Below, one piece after another: positions 26,303-34,709 of a stretch of DNA of 59,376 bases. The DNA is taken from the NCBI GenBank assembly GCA_910576545.1, contig CAJTKM010000020.1, positions 1 to 59,376 on the forward strand. The letters are read 5' to 3'. This DNA is from Lachnospiraceae bacterium (GTDB taxonomy: Bacteria; Bacillota; Clostridia; Lachnospirales; Anaerotignaceae). A program made the position numbers and the translations under genes. Numbering within the stretch: position 1 is the stretch's first letter; every line of letters begins with the position of its first letter. The notes below the pieces were generated by a model. The model did not search any database. It was not told the origin of the DNA and saw only the letters and a program-made list of their open reading frames with translations.

Positions 26303-26465
26303 AGAACCTATCCGTAAATTATCTGCGCACATCCTGCTTCATCTTTTCCGGCAGCCTTTGTCGCTTTTCCCTGCCGTACCACCCGGTACGCCTGCAAAAA
26401 AGCTCCCTGCCTGCCCGAAAACCTGACTGTGCAATCTGCACGTATCTTATTTACGGATAAGTTCT
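26303..26465. repeat. 163-bp MITE-like element with terminal inverted repeats
   Basis: AGAAC-C-TATCCGTAAAT (26303-26319) is the inverted complement of ATTTACGGATA-A-GTTCT (26449-26465), 16 of 17 positions. CTAAGAA is repeated directly at both ends (26300-26306, 26464-26470). The inside has no ORF but has two small hairpins, CGTACC/GGTACG near 26375-26390 and GTGCA/TGCAC near 26429-26441. The form is that of a miniature transposable or structured repetitive element. It fills much of the gap between the kinase and the lyase gene; the rest shows only a lone TTGACA at 26503 with no well-spaced -10. Confidence 0.7.
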
Positions 26466-26597
26466 AAGAAATTTGAAAGTGAAACAGAATATTGCAAGAC
26501 ACTTGACAGTGCCATGAAATTTATGCTAATTTAATCTCAGTAAATTTTATTTATAAAGAGATAGTGTAGATGGAAAGGTTTTTACAGGAGGTGCGGC

Positions 26598-27800
26598 ATG
26601 ACTTATAATTTTGACGAAGTGATTGACAGAAAGAACAGCAACAGTATGAACGTAGACGGTTGGAGGGAATACATTTTCCACGCGCCCAGGGATCAGAAAT
26701 TCCCGTTTCCCGATGACGAATACGTCAGAATGTGGATTGCGGATATGGAGTTCGGAACGCCGGACTGCATCATTGACGCGATGAAAGAACGCCTGGATAA
26801 GCGTATTTTCGGCTATACAAAGGTCTTTGACCCGCAGTATTACGAAGCCTTTCTGCATTGGTCAAAAAGCCGCTATGGCTGGGAGTTCCCCAAAGAACAG
26901 CTGGTGACTTCTCCGGGCATCATTCCCGCGCTGTTTGAACTGGTGGAATATATCTGCAAGCCGGACGAAAAGGTGCTGATTCTGACACCCTCCTATGCAT
27001 ATTTCAAGCATGCGGCAGACCATAGCCACATTGAACTGGTCTGCTCGGATTTGCTGAATGACAACGGATATTATACAATGGATTATGCGGATATTGAAGC
27101 GAAAGCAAAAGACCCGAAGGTGAAGCTGTGCATTTTCTGCAACCCGCATAACCCCAGCGGCAGAATCTGGGCAGAGGAAGAGCTGAAACGGTTTGGAGAT
27201 ATTTGTCTGGAGAATAACGTGCTTATCATTTCGGACGAAATCCACTGCGACCTGATTCGGACAGGGCTGCGCCACACGCCTTTGGCAAAGCTGTATCCGG
27301 AAAGCGACCAGATTATTACCTGCATGGCACCCAGCAAGACGTTTAATATGGCGGGGCTGATGTTTTCCAATGTAATTATCCCTAATGCGGAAATAATGGA
27401 AATCTGGAAAGACAGGCATTATGATTTTGACAATCCGCTGTCCATCACTGCGGCACAGGCAGCATATGAGCAGGGCGGCCAATGGCTGGCGGAACTGAAA
27501 CTTTATTTGGACGAAAATTTCCGCTTTGCGAAAGAATATCTGGGCGAACATTTGCCGAAGGCGGTATTCCGTATTCCTGAAGCAACATATCTGGGCTGGG
27601 TGGATATTGGCGCATATGTGGAGCAGGGTGAAGACCTGCCGCTCCTGTTTGCCAATGAAGCGGCTGTTCTGCTGGAAGGCGGGAATATGTTTGTACAAAA
27701 TTCGGATACATATATCCGGCTGAACCTTGCCTGCCCCAGAGCGATGCTGGCGGAAGGGCTGCGGCGTATCTGTGAGCTGCTGAATAAGCGGGCGAAGTAG
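26598..27800 (+). CDS. patB: MalY/PatB-type pyridoxal-phosphate C-S lyase
   Basis: A 400-residue fold-type I PLP enzyme of the MalY/PatB group, usually cystathionine beta-lyase or cysteine desulfhydrase. Motifs include WIADMEFGTP near the start, FCNPHNPSGRIW, SDEIHCDL (PLP aspartate) and APSKTFNMAG with the PLP lysine (about residue 239). The start is the ATG at 26598 after AGGAGGTG. It stands alone between an inverted-repeat element and a terminator. PatB as a symbol is by family; the substrate could be cystathionine, cysteine or another beta-substituted amino acid. Confidence 0.88.
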   Translation: MTYNFDEVIDRKNSNSMNVDGWREYIFHAPRDQKFPFPDDEYVRMWIADMEFGTPDCIIDAMKERLDKRIFGYTKVFDPQYYEAFLHWSKSRYGWEFPKEQLVTSPGIIPALFELVEYICKPDEKVLILTPSYAYFKHAADHSHIELVCSDLLNDNGYYTMDYADIEAKAKDPKVKLCIFCNPHNPSGRIWAEEELKRFGDICLENNVLIISDEIHCDLIRTGLRHTPLAKLYPESDQIITCMAPSKTFNMAGLMFSNVIIPNAEIMEIWKDRHYDFDNPLSITAAQAAYEQGGQWLAELKLYLDENFRFAKEYLGEHLPKAVFRIPEATYLGWVDIGAYVEQGEDLPLLFANEAAVLLEGGNMFVQNSDTYIRLNLACPRAMLAEGLRRICELLNKRAK

Positions 27801-27842
27801 GAAATCTTTGAGATGTATCGAAATTTGGGGAAGAGTCCCCGC

Positions 27843-27885
27843 GAAAAAGGGCAGGAACCGGAAAACCGGAACCAGCCCTTTTTTC
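27843..27885. terminator. Bidirectional terminator between patB and rnr
   Basis: AAAAAGGGC (27844-27852) pairs with GCCCTTTTT (27875-27883), with an inner CCGG-AAAA-CCGG hairpin. A and T tracts on both sides serve both convergent genes. Confidence 0.8.
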
Positions 27886-27939
27886 ATGTCATATCAATAC
27901 CTCCGTTTGACAAGGGTATATCCCCTCGTCAAGAGAAGA

Positions 27940-30114
27940 TTACGCCTGTTCATCAAGCGGCAAGAGATCCTCCTCAAAAATGAAGTCGATCATTCCCATC
28001 ATACGGTCAACCTTTGCCACTGTGACAAGTACGCGGTCACCAAGGCGGTAAATTTTTTTCGTCCGTCTGCCGAACACGAGCATGTTTTTCTCGTCAAATT
28101 CGTAGTAGTCATCGTCCATCTGTGCCAGAGGCACCATGCCCTCGATGGTATTTGGCAGTTCCACATACAGCCCCCAGCCCGTTACGCCGGAAACGATGCC
28201 CTCGTATACATTCCCGATTTTATCCTCCATATATTCCACTTTTTTCAAAGCGTCCGTATCGCGTTCGGCTTCATCGGCAATGCGTTCCCGCTGGGAGCAG
28301 TGCTTTGCGATATCCGGCATTTTTGCGTTGTATGCCGCCGCGTTTTTTTCGTCCATTTCGCCGTGCAGCGTCTTTTTAATCAGACGGTGTATCTCCAAAT
28401 CGGGGTAACGACGTATGGGCGAGGTGAAATGGCAGTAATATTTTGCGGCAAGCCCGAAATGTCCGGTATTTTCAGCGGTATAGCGCGCCTGCATCATGCT
28501 CCGCAGTACCATGCGCGTGATGATGCGTTCCTCGTCTGTGCCTTCCGCCGCCTGTAAAACCTTCTGGATTTCACGGGGGTGGATTTCCCCGTCCTTTTTG
28601 CGCAGATGGTAGCCAAAGCCGCGCAGGAACTGCTCCATTTTTTCCAGCTTTTCTTCGTCCGGCTCTGTGTGGCTGCGGAACAGGAAAGGGATTTCCTGCC
28701 AGAAAAAATCTTCCGCAATGGTTTCGTTGCAGACCAGCATAAATTCCTCTATCATGTTGGTGGAAATGCTGCGCTCGTAGGGGAGGATGTCAGTCGGGTG
28801 CCCGTCCTTGTCCAGTATGATTTTGGATTCCGGCAGGTCAAAATTGACTGCGCCGCGCCGTCTGCGTTTTTCGCCCAATATCTGCCGCAGCTCGTCCATA
28901 TCCCGAAGCATGGGGATAATCTCGGCGTATTCCTCCATAAGTGCGGACGTTCCATCTTCCAGTATTTCGCAGACTGCGTTGTATGTCATGCGGTAATTGG
29001 AATGAATGACGGATTCCACAACCCTGTGTCCGGTGACATTGCCTTTTTTGTCAATTTCCATGATGCAGCTCAGTGTCAGCCTGTCTGCATGTGGGTTCAG
29101 GGAGCAGATGCCGTTGCTCAGCTTGTGCGGCAGCATGGGAATGACCCTGTCTACAAGGTAAACACTTGTGCCGCGCGCATAAGCTTCCCTGTCAAGCTCC
29201 GTATGTTCGCGCACATAATGCGAAACGTCCGCGATATGCACGCCCAGCAGAAAGCTGCCGTTTTCCAGACGCCTGAGGGAAACGGCATCATCTAAATCCT
29301 TCGCATCTTCTCCGTCGATGGTGATGGTGAGTATGTCCCGCAAATCCTCCCTGTTTTCCAGTTCTTCCGGCGAAGGTTCTGCTTCTGTATGCTCAATTTC
29401 GCGGTATACCTCATCGGGAAATTCCACCGCAAGGTCATGCTGGCGGATAACGGAAAGGATATCCACGCCGGGGTCGTTGATATGCCCCAGTATTTCTATA
29501 ACACGCCCTTCAGGGTTGCGCCTGTCCTCACCGTAATCTGTAATTTCCACTACAACCTTATGCCCTGTGACTGCGCCTGCGCTGTTTTCTTTGGGGATAA
29601 AAATATCGCGCGAAATTTTTCTGTCATCCGCTGTCACAAAGCCAAAGCTGCGCCCGTGCCGATGGCTTTCCTCATAAATGCCGACAATGCGCGTTGTGCC
29701 GCGTTCCAATATGCGTATGATTACGCCGTCCGCCTTTTTTCCCGGCTCTGCTTTGTGCAGGACCTTAAAAAGCACACGGTCCTTCTGCATCGCGCCGTTT
29801 GTTTCGCTTGCGGGGATAAAGATATCCTCGTCGCCTTCATCGGGCGTGACAAAACCAAAGCCGCGGTTGTGGCCGCTGAATGTGCCGGTTGCCATTTGCA
29901 GTTCCCTGGCTGCCGCAAGTCTGCCTTTTTTTGTTTCAAAAATGTGCCCCTCTGCGAGAAGCTCGTTCAGCAGCGCGTCAAATTTTTCTTTATCTTCGGC
30001 TGGTACGGAAAGCATCGTCCGCATTTCCTTGCGCTTCATTGGGCGGTATTCTTCGCTTTCCATATAAGCCAGTATTCGTTTTTTTCGTTCCTGCATCAGT
30101 GTTGTTTCTTCCAT
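27940..30114 (-). CDS. rnr: Ribonuclease R
   Basis: RNase R is a 3'-5' exoribonuclease that degrades structured RNA. The 724-residue protein begins with a helix-turn-helix (about 8-65). Two cold-shock domains follow (about 75-215, GFGFVTPDEGDEDIFI and SFGFVTADDRKISRDIFI). The RNB catalytic domain has ITIDGEDAKDLDDAVSL with the metal aspartates (about 265-281). A C-terminal S1 domain (about 625-710, EGIVSGVTGWGLYVELP) completes it. Start at the ATG at 30114, with AAGGAGAAC about 11 bp upstream. It is often next to secG or smpB, but neither is in the window. Confidence 0.96.
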   Translation of the reverse strand: MEETTLMQERKKRILAYMESEEYRPMKRKEMRTMLSVPAEDKEKFDALLNELLAEGHIFETKKGRLAAARELQMATGTFSGHNRGFGFVTPDEGDEDIFIPASETNGAMQKDRVLFKVLHKAEPGKKADGVIIRILERGTTRIVGIYEESHRHGRSFGFVTADDRKISRDIFIPKENSAGAVTGHKVVVEITDYGEDRRNPEGRVIEILGHINDPGVDILSVIRQHDLAVEFPDEVYREIEHTEAEPSPEELENREDLRDILTITIDGEDAKDLDDAVSLRRLENGSFLLGVHIADVSHYVREHTELDREAYARGTSVYLVDRVIPMLPHKLSNGICSLNPHADRLTLSCIMEIDKKGNVTGHRVVESVIHSNYRMTYNAVCEILEDGTSALMEEYAEIIPMLRDMDELRQILGEKRRRRGAVNFDLPESKIILDKDGHPTDILPYERSISTNMIEEFMLVCNETIAEDFFWQEIPFLFRSHTEPDEEKLEKMEQFLRGFGYHLRKKDGEIHPREIQKVLQAAEGTDEERIITRMVLRSMMQARYTAENTGHFGLAAKYYCHFTSPIRRYPDLEIHRLIKKTLHGEMDEKNAAAYNAKMPDIAKHCSQRERIADEAERDTDALKKVEYMEDKIGNVYEGIVSGVTGWGLYVELPNTIEGMVPLAQMDDDYYEFDEKNMLVFGRRTKKIYRLGDRVLVTVAKVDRMMGMIDFIFEEDLLPLDEQA

Positions 30115-30242
30115 AGCTTTCTGTTCTCCTTATTCTTGTAGGGGTTATTATGCAAAACAGCCGTTTTTTGTGCGGGTTATATGCGGGAAAAAGATGCCAA
30201 ATCTAACAGGTCTGGTTTTGGCTGTACAGACAGTCTTTTCCT

Positions 30243-30271
30243 ATCATATACCATACTGTGCCGCAAAGCAA
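30243..30271 (-). promoter_or_regulatory. Possible rnr promoter
   Basis: On the minus strand, TTGCTT (30266-30271) and TATGAT (30243-30248) are 17 bp apart, about 130 bp upstream of rnr. Confidence 0.4.
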
Positions 30272-30539
30272 TCAGAAAATGCAAATGAGACGAAAAATAT
30301 CGACTTATTTTTTACAGAAAGGAACGAAGTGAAAAAGCATCTGCGGATTAGACGCTCCTGCTTGTATTTCACTGCTGTATTTATGGAAAGCGGCGGAAAA
30401 GGCCAGTCTGCGGAGCGATGGATAAAGTTTACAAAAAGTTCACAAACCCTACACACCACATTCACAATAATATTTTATGATGAAATTGTCCTTCAGAAAG
30501 GGCAGCAAATAACATAGTAATACATACCCTCCCCTTTTA

Positions 30540-30569
30540 AGAAAGAGCCTGCGAAGGCTCTTTCTGTTT
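30540..30569 (+). terminator. Orphan plus-strand terminator upstream of tdk
   Basis: A perfect 10-bp stem AGAAAGAGCC/GGCTCTTTCT with a 6-nt loop is followed by GTTTG. No convincing gene precedes it on this strand between 30115 and 30540, so it may end a small RNA or short peptide transcript. The rest of this 625-bp gap holds only the two promoters listed. Confidence 0.65.
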
Positions 30570-30668
30570 GTACGGGGAATATTTATCAGGTTCCATAAAA
30601 AGGACAGTCTGTGTATATCACTGGTTTCGGACTTTACGGCAGTATTTTTACTTTTGTGAAAGCTTTTT

Positions 30669-30697
30669 TTGATTCTTTCATCGTTTTGTGGTATGAT
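30669..30697 (+). promoter_or_regulatory. Promoter of tdk
   Basis: TTGATT (30669-30674), 17 bp, TATGAT (30692-30697). It lies 43 bp before the tdk start, just after a T-rich tract. Confidence 0.7.
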
Positions 30698-30739
30698 GGT
30701 TGCCAGAAAAGCAAATAAGCTGGATAGCGGGAGGAAGAA

Positions 30740-31330
30740 ATGGCAAAGTTATATTTCAGGTTCGGCGTGATGGGGAGTTCAAAATCTGCACAGGCGTTGA
30801 CGACAAAGTTTAATTATGAAGAACAGGGAATGCGGGTCTGGCTCATCAAGCCTGCGGCAGATACGCGTTATGGTGTGGACAAGGTCCATTCCCGTATTGG
30901 GCTGGAGGAGAAGGCTGACGCGATTGCTGACGAAACGGACCTGTTTCAGACGTTCCGTGACAGGGAGCGTGAGTTTTATGACGTGATTATTGCGGACGAG
31001 GCGCAGTTTTTCACTCCGGCTCAGATTGAGCAGCTGCGTGACGTGGTAGACCAGTACAACGTGCCGGTGTTCTGCTTTGGTCTGCGGACGGATTTCCAGA
31101 CGAAGCTGTTCCCGGGAAGTGCAAGGCTTTTTGAGCTGGCGGATTCCATTACGGAGCTGAAAACCGTTTGCACCTGCGGCGGCAAAGCAATGGTAAACGC
31201 GCGGCTGGACGGTGACGGGAATGTCGTAACAGAGGGAGAGCAGGTTTTTCTGGGCGGAAACGAAGCATACCGCCCGATGTGTTATAAATGCTGGAAGAAA
31301 GCGCAGATGAAGGGGGAAGAAACTGTATGA
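30740..31330 (+). CDS. tdk: Thymidine kinase (type II)
   Basis: Phosphorylates thymidine or deoxyuridine with ATP for salvage. The 196-residue protein has the N-terminal P-loop as GVMGSSKSAQ (the usual GK is SK, a variant I believe occurs elsewhere in the family), VIIADEAQFF as the Walker B-like catalytic motif with the general-base Glu, and a lasso region with CTCGGKA and CYKC cysteines for structural zinc. GREEN-type start at ATG 30740 with GGGAGGAAG. Its stop overlaps the start of an HD-domain nucleotidase. Confidence 0.93.
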   Translation: MAKLYFRFGVMGSSKSAQALTTKFNYEEQGMRVWLIKPAADTRYGVDKVHSRIGLEEKADAIADETDLFQTFRDREREFYDVIIADEAQFFTPAQIEQLRDVVDQYNVPVFCFGLRTDFQTKLFPGSARLFELADSITELKTVCTCGGKAMVNARLDGDGNVVTEGEQVFLGGNEAYRPMCYKCWKKAQMKGEETV

Positions 31331-31890
31331 CGGACCGGGAATTTATTGATTTTCTGCATATTGCGGAGCATTTGAAGGACAACACACGCCATTCCGTCAC
31401 CAGCAAGGGCAGGCCGGAAAGCGTAGCAGAACACAGCTGGCGCGCATCGCTAATGGCGCTGCTTTTGGAAGATGAGATAGAGGGCGTAGATTTCAACAAA
31501 ATCATTCGCATGTGTATCCTCCATGATTTGGGTGAGGCGATTACGGGGGATATTCCATCTTTCCTGAAAACGGAGGCGGATTCCGCGCATGAGGACGACG
31601 TTCTGTTCCAGCTTCTGGATACGTTGCCGGAACCGCAGAGCGGGAAGATAAAGGCGTTATTTGAGGAGATGCTTGCGCTGGAAACGCGGGAAGCGAAGAT
31701 ATACAAGGCGTTGGACAAGCTGGAGGCTGTTGTCCAGCATAACGAAGCACCGCTTTCCAGCTGGCTGCCTTTGGAGTATGAGCTGAACCAGACCTATGGC
31801 GCAAAGGAGGCGGAGGCGGAGCCGAAGCTGAAAAGCCTGCGCGCGCTGGCTGTGTTGGACACGAAGGAGAAAATAGAGCGGGGCGAGTAA
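31327..31890 (+). CDS. HD-domain hydrolase, YfbR-like 5'-nucleotidase
   Basis: A 187-residue HD-superfamily protein. Metal ligands are in SVAEHSWR (H36), ILHDLGEAITGDIP (H66, D67) and KALDKLEA (D130), the same order and spacing as in E. coli YfbR, which dephosphorylates deoxynucleoside monophosphates. The start at ATG 31327 overlaps the tdk stop, so expression is coupled. Placing a dNMP nucleotidase with a kinase that makes dTMP suggests control of dTMP or dUMP levels; this is inference from context. It could act on other nucleotides. Confidence 0.85.
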   Translation: MTDREFIDFLHIAEHLKDNTRHSVTSKGRPESVAEHSWRASLMALLLEDEIEGVDFNKIIRMCILHDLGEAITGDIPSFLKTEADSAHEDDVLFQLLDTLPEPQSGKIKALFEEMLALETREAKIYKALDKLEAVVQHNEAPLSSWLPLEYELNQTYGAKEAEAEPKLKSLRALAVLDTKEKIERGE

Positions 31891-31902
31891 TAAAATGAAA
31901 AA

Positions 31903-32130
31903 CACTGGGGCTCTGTCCCAGACCCCGCTTCTTTCTCTAAGAGAAAGAAGCAAAGAGCATTGTGCAAAACTGCGTTTCGCAGGGGGAATTGATTTTTTGC
32001 ATTAATCGTATGATATAAAATATTATATTCAGGGAATCTGCAAAATAAAGTTTGGAGGCAGGTTTTTTCCAAAGAGGCGGCAGGGGGTCAACGAACAAAG
32101 CATCAGGGGCCTGAAAGGCAGAGCCTCACG
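31903..32130. repeat. Structured intergenic repeat-like segment
   Basis: The 270 bp between the HD gene and ktrB contains CTGGG/CCCAG (31905-31921), a perfect 12-bp inverted repeat GCTTCTTTCTCT (31927-31938) and AGAGAAAGAAGC (31940-31951), a TTTGGA/TCCAAA hairpin near 32052-32076, and GC-rich stretches near 32080-32130. There is no ORF. Such modular, GC-rich hairpin text looks like a dispersed intergenic element rather than unique sequence; this is pattern recognition, not a match. Confidence 0.45.
31989..32019 (+). promoter_or_regulatory. Possible ktrB promoter (extended -10)
   Basis: TTGATT (31989-31994) and TATAAA (32014-32019), preceded by TG two bases upstream, are 19 bp apart. It is the only promoter-like site in the gap before ktrB. 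Confidence 0.4.
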
Positions 32131-32163
32131 GTTTTATCCATTGTCTTTAACGGAGGAATGGCG

Positions 32164-33504
32164 ATGCAGGATAGGAGCGGCATGAAATTTTCAAATCTGC
32201 AAATCGTAGCGGCGGGATATGCGGCGGTCATACTGGCAGGAACGCTTTTGCTTCTGCTGCCCATTTCTGCGCGGGAAGGTATGACGACGCCTTTACAGGC
32301 ATTGTTTACATCGGTTTCGGCCTCCTGTGTGACAGGGCTGGCATTGGTGGACACAGCGGTGCATTGGTCCATATTCGGGCAAATGGTAATACTTTGCCTG
32401 ATTCAAATTGGCGGGCTGGGTTTTATGACAATTTCCCTGCGGCTTTTGTTGCTTTTGCGGCGGAGGGTGCGCCTGCGTTACAGGGAAGTGATGGTGGAAA
32501 GCATCAATTCTACGCAGATTGGCGGCGTACTACGGCTGACAAAAGAGATTGTGGCGGGTACGTTTTTCTTTGAACTGGCGGGTGCGGTACTGCTGGCGTT
32601 CCGCTTTGTGCCGGAATTTGGCTGGGAGAAAGGGCTGTTTTACAGTGTGTTCCATGCGGTTTCAGCATTTTGTAATGCAGGGTTTGACCTGATGGGAGAA
32701 AAAGAGGCGTTTTCTTCGCTCGTCAGCTATCGTGGGGACGTACTCGTCAATCTGACAGTAATGGCATTGATCGTAATTGGCGGGCTGGGTTTTCTGGTCT
32801 GGGAGGACCTGCTCCGCAACAGGCACCATTGGAAAAAGTATCGCCTGCAAACGAAAATCGTGTTGTGCATGACGGCAATTTTGCTGCTGGGCGGTATGGC
32901 GGGAACGCTGCTTCTGGAGCGGAATAGTGTGCTTGCAGGGCTGCCCGCAGGGGAACGGGCGCTTGCGGCTCTGTTCCAATCCTGCACAGCAAGAACGGCA
33001 GGCTTTAATACAGTGGATACTGCCGCTTTGACGGATGGAGGAAAGCTTTTGACGATGCTCCTGATGTTCATTGGCGGCAGCCCCGGCTCTACTGCGGGCG
33101 GTGTAAAGACAACAACGCTTACTGTCCTGCTGGTTTATGCCATATCGTCTATCCGGCATGAACAGGGCGCGCATATTTTCGGGCGGAGCCTTACGGGGGA
33201 GCTTTTGCGCAAGGCTGTCACGGTGTTAATGCTGCATATCCTGCTGGCGGCGGCAGGTACGCTCCTGCTCTGCGCTTTGCAGCCTCTGCCGCTGACAGAT
33301 GTACTGTTTGAAGTCTTTTCGGCTCTGGGGACAGTCGGCATGACGATAGGGATCACGCGAGAGCTTACACCCGCTTCCTGCGGGGTAATCATGTTTCTGA
33401 TGTATTGCGGCAGGGTTGGCAGTGCGTCGTTTGCTGTTGCACTTTTGGAAAAGAAAGCCAGGCCGCCGGTGCGTTTCCCTGCGGAACGGCTGACTGTTGG
33501 GTGA
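32164..33504 (+). CDS. ktrB: Potassium channel subunit KtrB/TrkH type
   Basis: The membrane subunit of a Ktr/Trk potassium uptake system, 446 residues. It has four pore repeats, each with a filter glycine: CVTGLALV, CNAGFDL, RTAGFNTVD and GTVGMTIG. About ten hydrophobic segments are visible. Start at ATG 32164, 7 bp after GGAGG; the ATG at 32158 is too close to the ribosome site. The regulatory subunit is encoded 9 bp downstream. Uptake depends on membrane potential or sodium in relatives. Confidence 0.94.
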   Translation: MQDRSGMKFSNLQIVAAGYAAVILAGTLLLLLPISAREGMTTPLQALFTSVSASCVTGLALVDTAVHWSIFGQMVILCLIQIGGLGFMTISLRLLLLLRRRVRLRYREVMVESINSTQIGGVLRLTKEIVAGTFFFELAGAVLLAFRFVPEFGWEKGLFYSVFHAVSAFCNAGFDLMGEKEAFSSLVSYRGDVLVNLTVMALIVIGGLGFLVWEDLLRNRHHWKKYRLQTKIVLCMTAILLLGGMAGTLLLERNSVLAGLPAGERALAALFQSCTARTAGFNTVDTAALTDGGKLLTMLLMFIGGSPGSTAGGVKTTTLTVLLVYAISSIRHEQGAHIFGRSLTGELLRKAVTVLMLHILLAAAGTLLLCALQPLPLTDVLFEVFSALGTVGMTIGITRELTPASCGVIMFLMYCGRVGSASFAVALLEKKARPPVRFPAERLTVG

Positions 33505-33513
33505 GGTGAGAAA

Positions 33514-34161
33514 ATGAAATCTTTTTTGATAATTGGCATGGGCTCGTTTGGGCATCATTTGTGCCGCAGCCTTTCCAAGCTGAAATGTGAAATCATGGTT
33601 GTTGACAGAGAGGAGAGTGCGGTGGAGGATGTTCTGCCGCTTGTCGTCAGCGCGAAAATCGGCGACTGCACGAACCCGGAGGTTTTGCGTTCGTTTTCAG
33701 TGAAAAGCTTTGATACATGCTTTGTCTGCATGGGGACAAATTTCCAGAACAGCCTGCAAATCACAAGCCTTTTGCAGGAAATGGGGGCAAACCGTGTGCT
33801 GAGCAAGGCGGACGAGGATATTCACGCGAAATTTCTTTTGCGCAATGGTGCGGATGCCATCATTTATCCGGAAAAGGACATTGCCGAACGGATTGCCATA
33901 GAGGAAAGTTCAGACAATATTTTTGACTGCATGGAACTGGGAGATGGATATTTCATCATGGAAATCAATCCCCGAAAGGAATGGCTGGGCAAAACGATAC
34001 GGGAGATGGATTTCCGCAGCCGTTACCGGCTGAACATCATGGGAATCAAGCAGGACGGCGTGTTGAAGCTGATGCCGGATTTGAACTATGCGTTTCGGGA
34101 AGGGGAGCATTTGATGGTGATGGGCACAGAAGAAGACATTTTGAAGGTGGCAAAGGAATGA
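33514..34161 (+). CDS. ktrA: Potassium uptake regulator KtrA (RCK)
   Basis: A 215-residue cytoplasmic RCK protein that gates KtrB. The N-terminal Rossmann domain starts with FLIIGMGSFGHHLCRSL and has acidic VVDREES at the second strand, expected to bind ATP/ADP or NAD(H). The C-terminal RCK_C domain (about 135-210) could bind a ligand such as c-di-AMP. It forms an operon with ktrB and overlaps a GNAT acetyltransferase gene by four bases. Confidence 0.94.
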   Translation: MKSFLIIGMGSFGHHLCRSLSKLKCEIMVVDREESAVEDVLPLVVSAKIGDCTNPEVLRSFSVKSFDTCFVCMGTNFQNSLQITSLLQEMGANRVLSKADEDIHAKFLLRNGADAIIYPEKDIAERIAIEESSDNIFDCMELGDGYFIMEINPRKEWLGKTIREMDFRSRYRLNIMGIKQDGVLKLMPDLNYAFREGEHLMVMGTEEDILKVAKE

Positions 34162-34604
34162 GGACGATTCGGAAAGTCGAGCAGGAAAAGAAACGCTTTT
34201 TGCCGCTTTTGCTGTTGGGAGATGAACAGGAGGACATGATAGACCGCTATCTGGAACGTGGGACACTGTATGTGATGGAGATAGACAGGGCAGCTGCCGC
34301 GGTGGCTGTTGTCACGCGGGAAACTCCGGAGGTTTATGAACTGAAAAATATTGCTGTCGCGCCAAAATTCCAGAGAACTGGGCTGGGCAGGGCGATGATT
34401 GCGCATGTCTGGGCGGACTGCGGAGGGGAAGGAAAGAGCCTGCTTGCAGGGACGGGAGAAGCACCCCGGACGATGGCGTTTTATGAAAACTGTGGATTTG
34501 CGCTTTCGCATCGTGTGGAAAACTTTTTCACAGAGCATTATGATCACCCAATCGTGGAGGAAGGTGTGACACTGCGGGATATGGTCTATTGGGTGAAACG
34601 GTGA
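34158..34604 (+). CDS. GNAT family N-acetyltransferase
   Basis: A 148-residue acetyltransferase with the GNAT acetyl-CoA motif KNIAVAPKFQRTGLGRAMIAHV (residues about 63-84; the Q/R-x-x-G-x-G loop is QRTGLG). FYENCGFAL fits motif B. Start at ATG 34158, coupled to the ktrA stop. The substrate is unknown. Linkage to a potassium system is unusual enough to suggest cotranscription but not a shared function. A strong terminator follows. Confidence 0.88.
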   Translation: MRTIRKVEQEKKRFLPLLLLGDEQEDMIDRYLERGTLYVMEIDRAAAAVAVVTRETPEVYELKNIAVAPKFQRTGLGRAMIAHVWADCGGEGKSLLAGTGEAPRTMAFYENCGFALSHRVENFFTEHYDHPIVEEGVTLRDMVYWVKR

Positions 34605-34630
34605 TAACATCAGAAGTGATCAAATAGAAC

Positions 34631-34679
34631 AGGCATGGCTGAAATTCATTGCGGGAAAGCAGCCATGCCTGATATTTTT
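34631..34679 (+). terminator. Terminator after the ktr-GNAT operon
   Basis: A perfect stem AGGCATGGCTG (34631-34641) / CAGCCATGCCT (34660-34670), then GATATTTTTG. It also lies near the stop of the convergent TPR gene. Confidence 0.8.
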
Positions 34680-34709
34680 GCATTTATCTGTGCTGGAATC
34701 TATGGGAAA

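Noticed and set aside
27808-30141. Plus-strand open frames opposite rnr
   Set aside because: Antisense shadows of RNase R without ribosome sites or family motifs.
30170-30517. 115-codon open frame between rnr and tdk
   Set aside because: No ribosome site, composition unlike a protein, and it runs through the rnr promoter region and up to the orphan terminator.
31891-32163. c-di-AMP (ydaO-type) riboswitch before ktrB
   Set aside because: Considered because such riboswitches often precede ktr genes, but the conserved core blocks are not visible.
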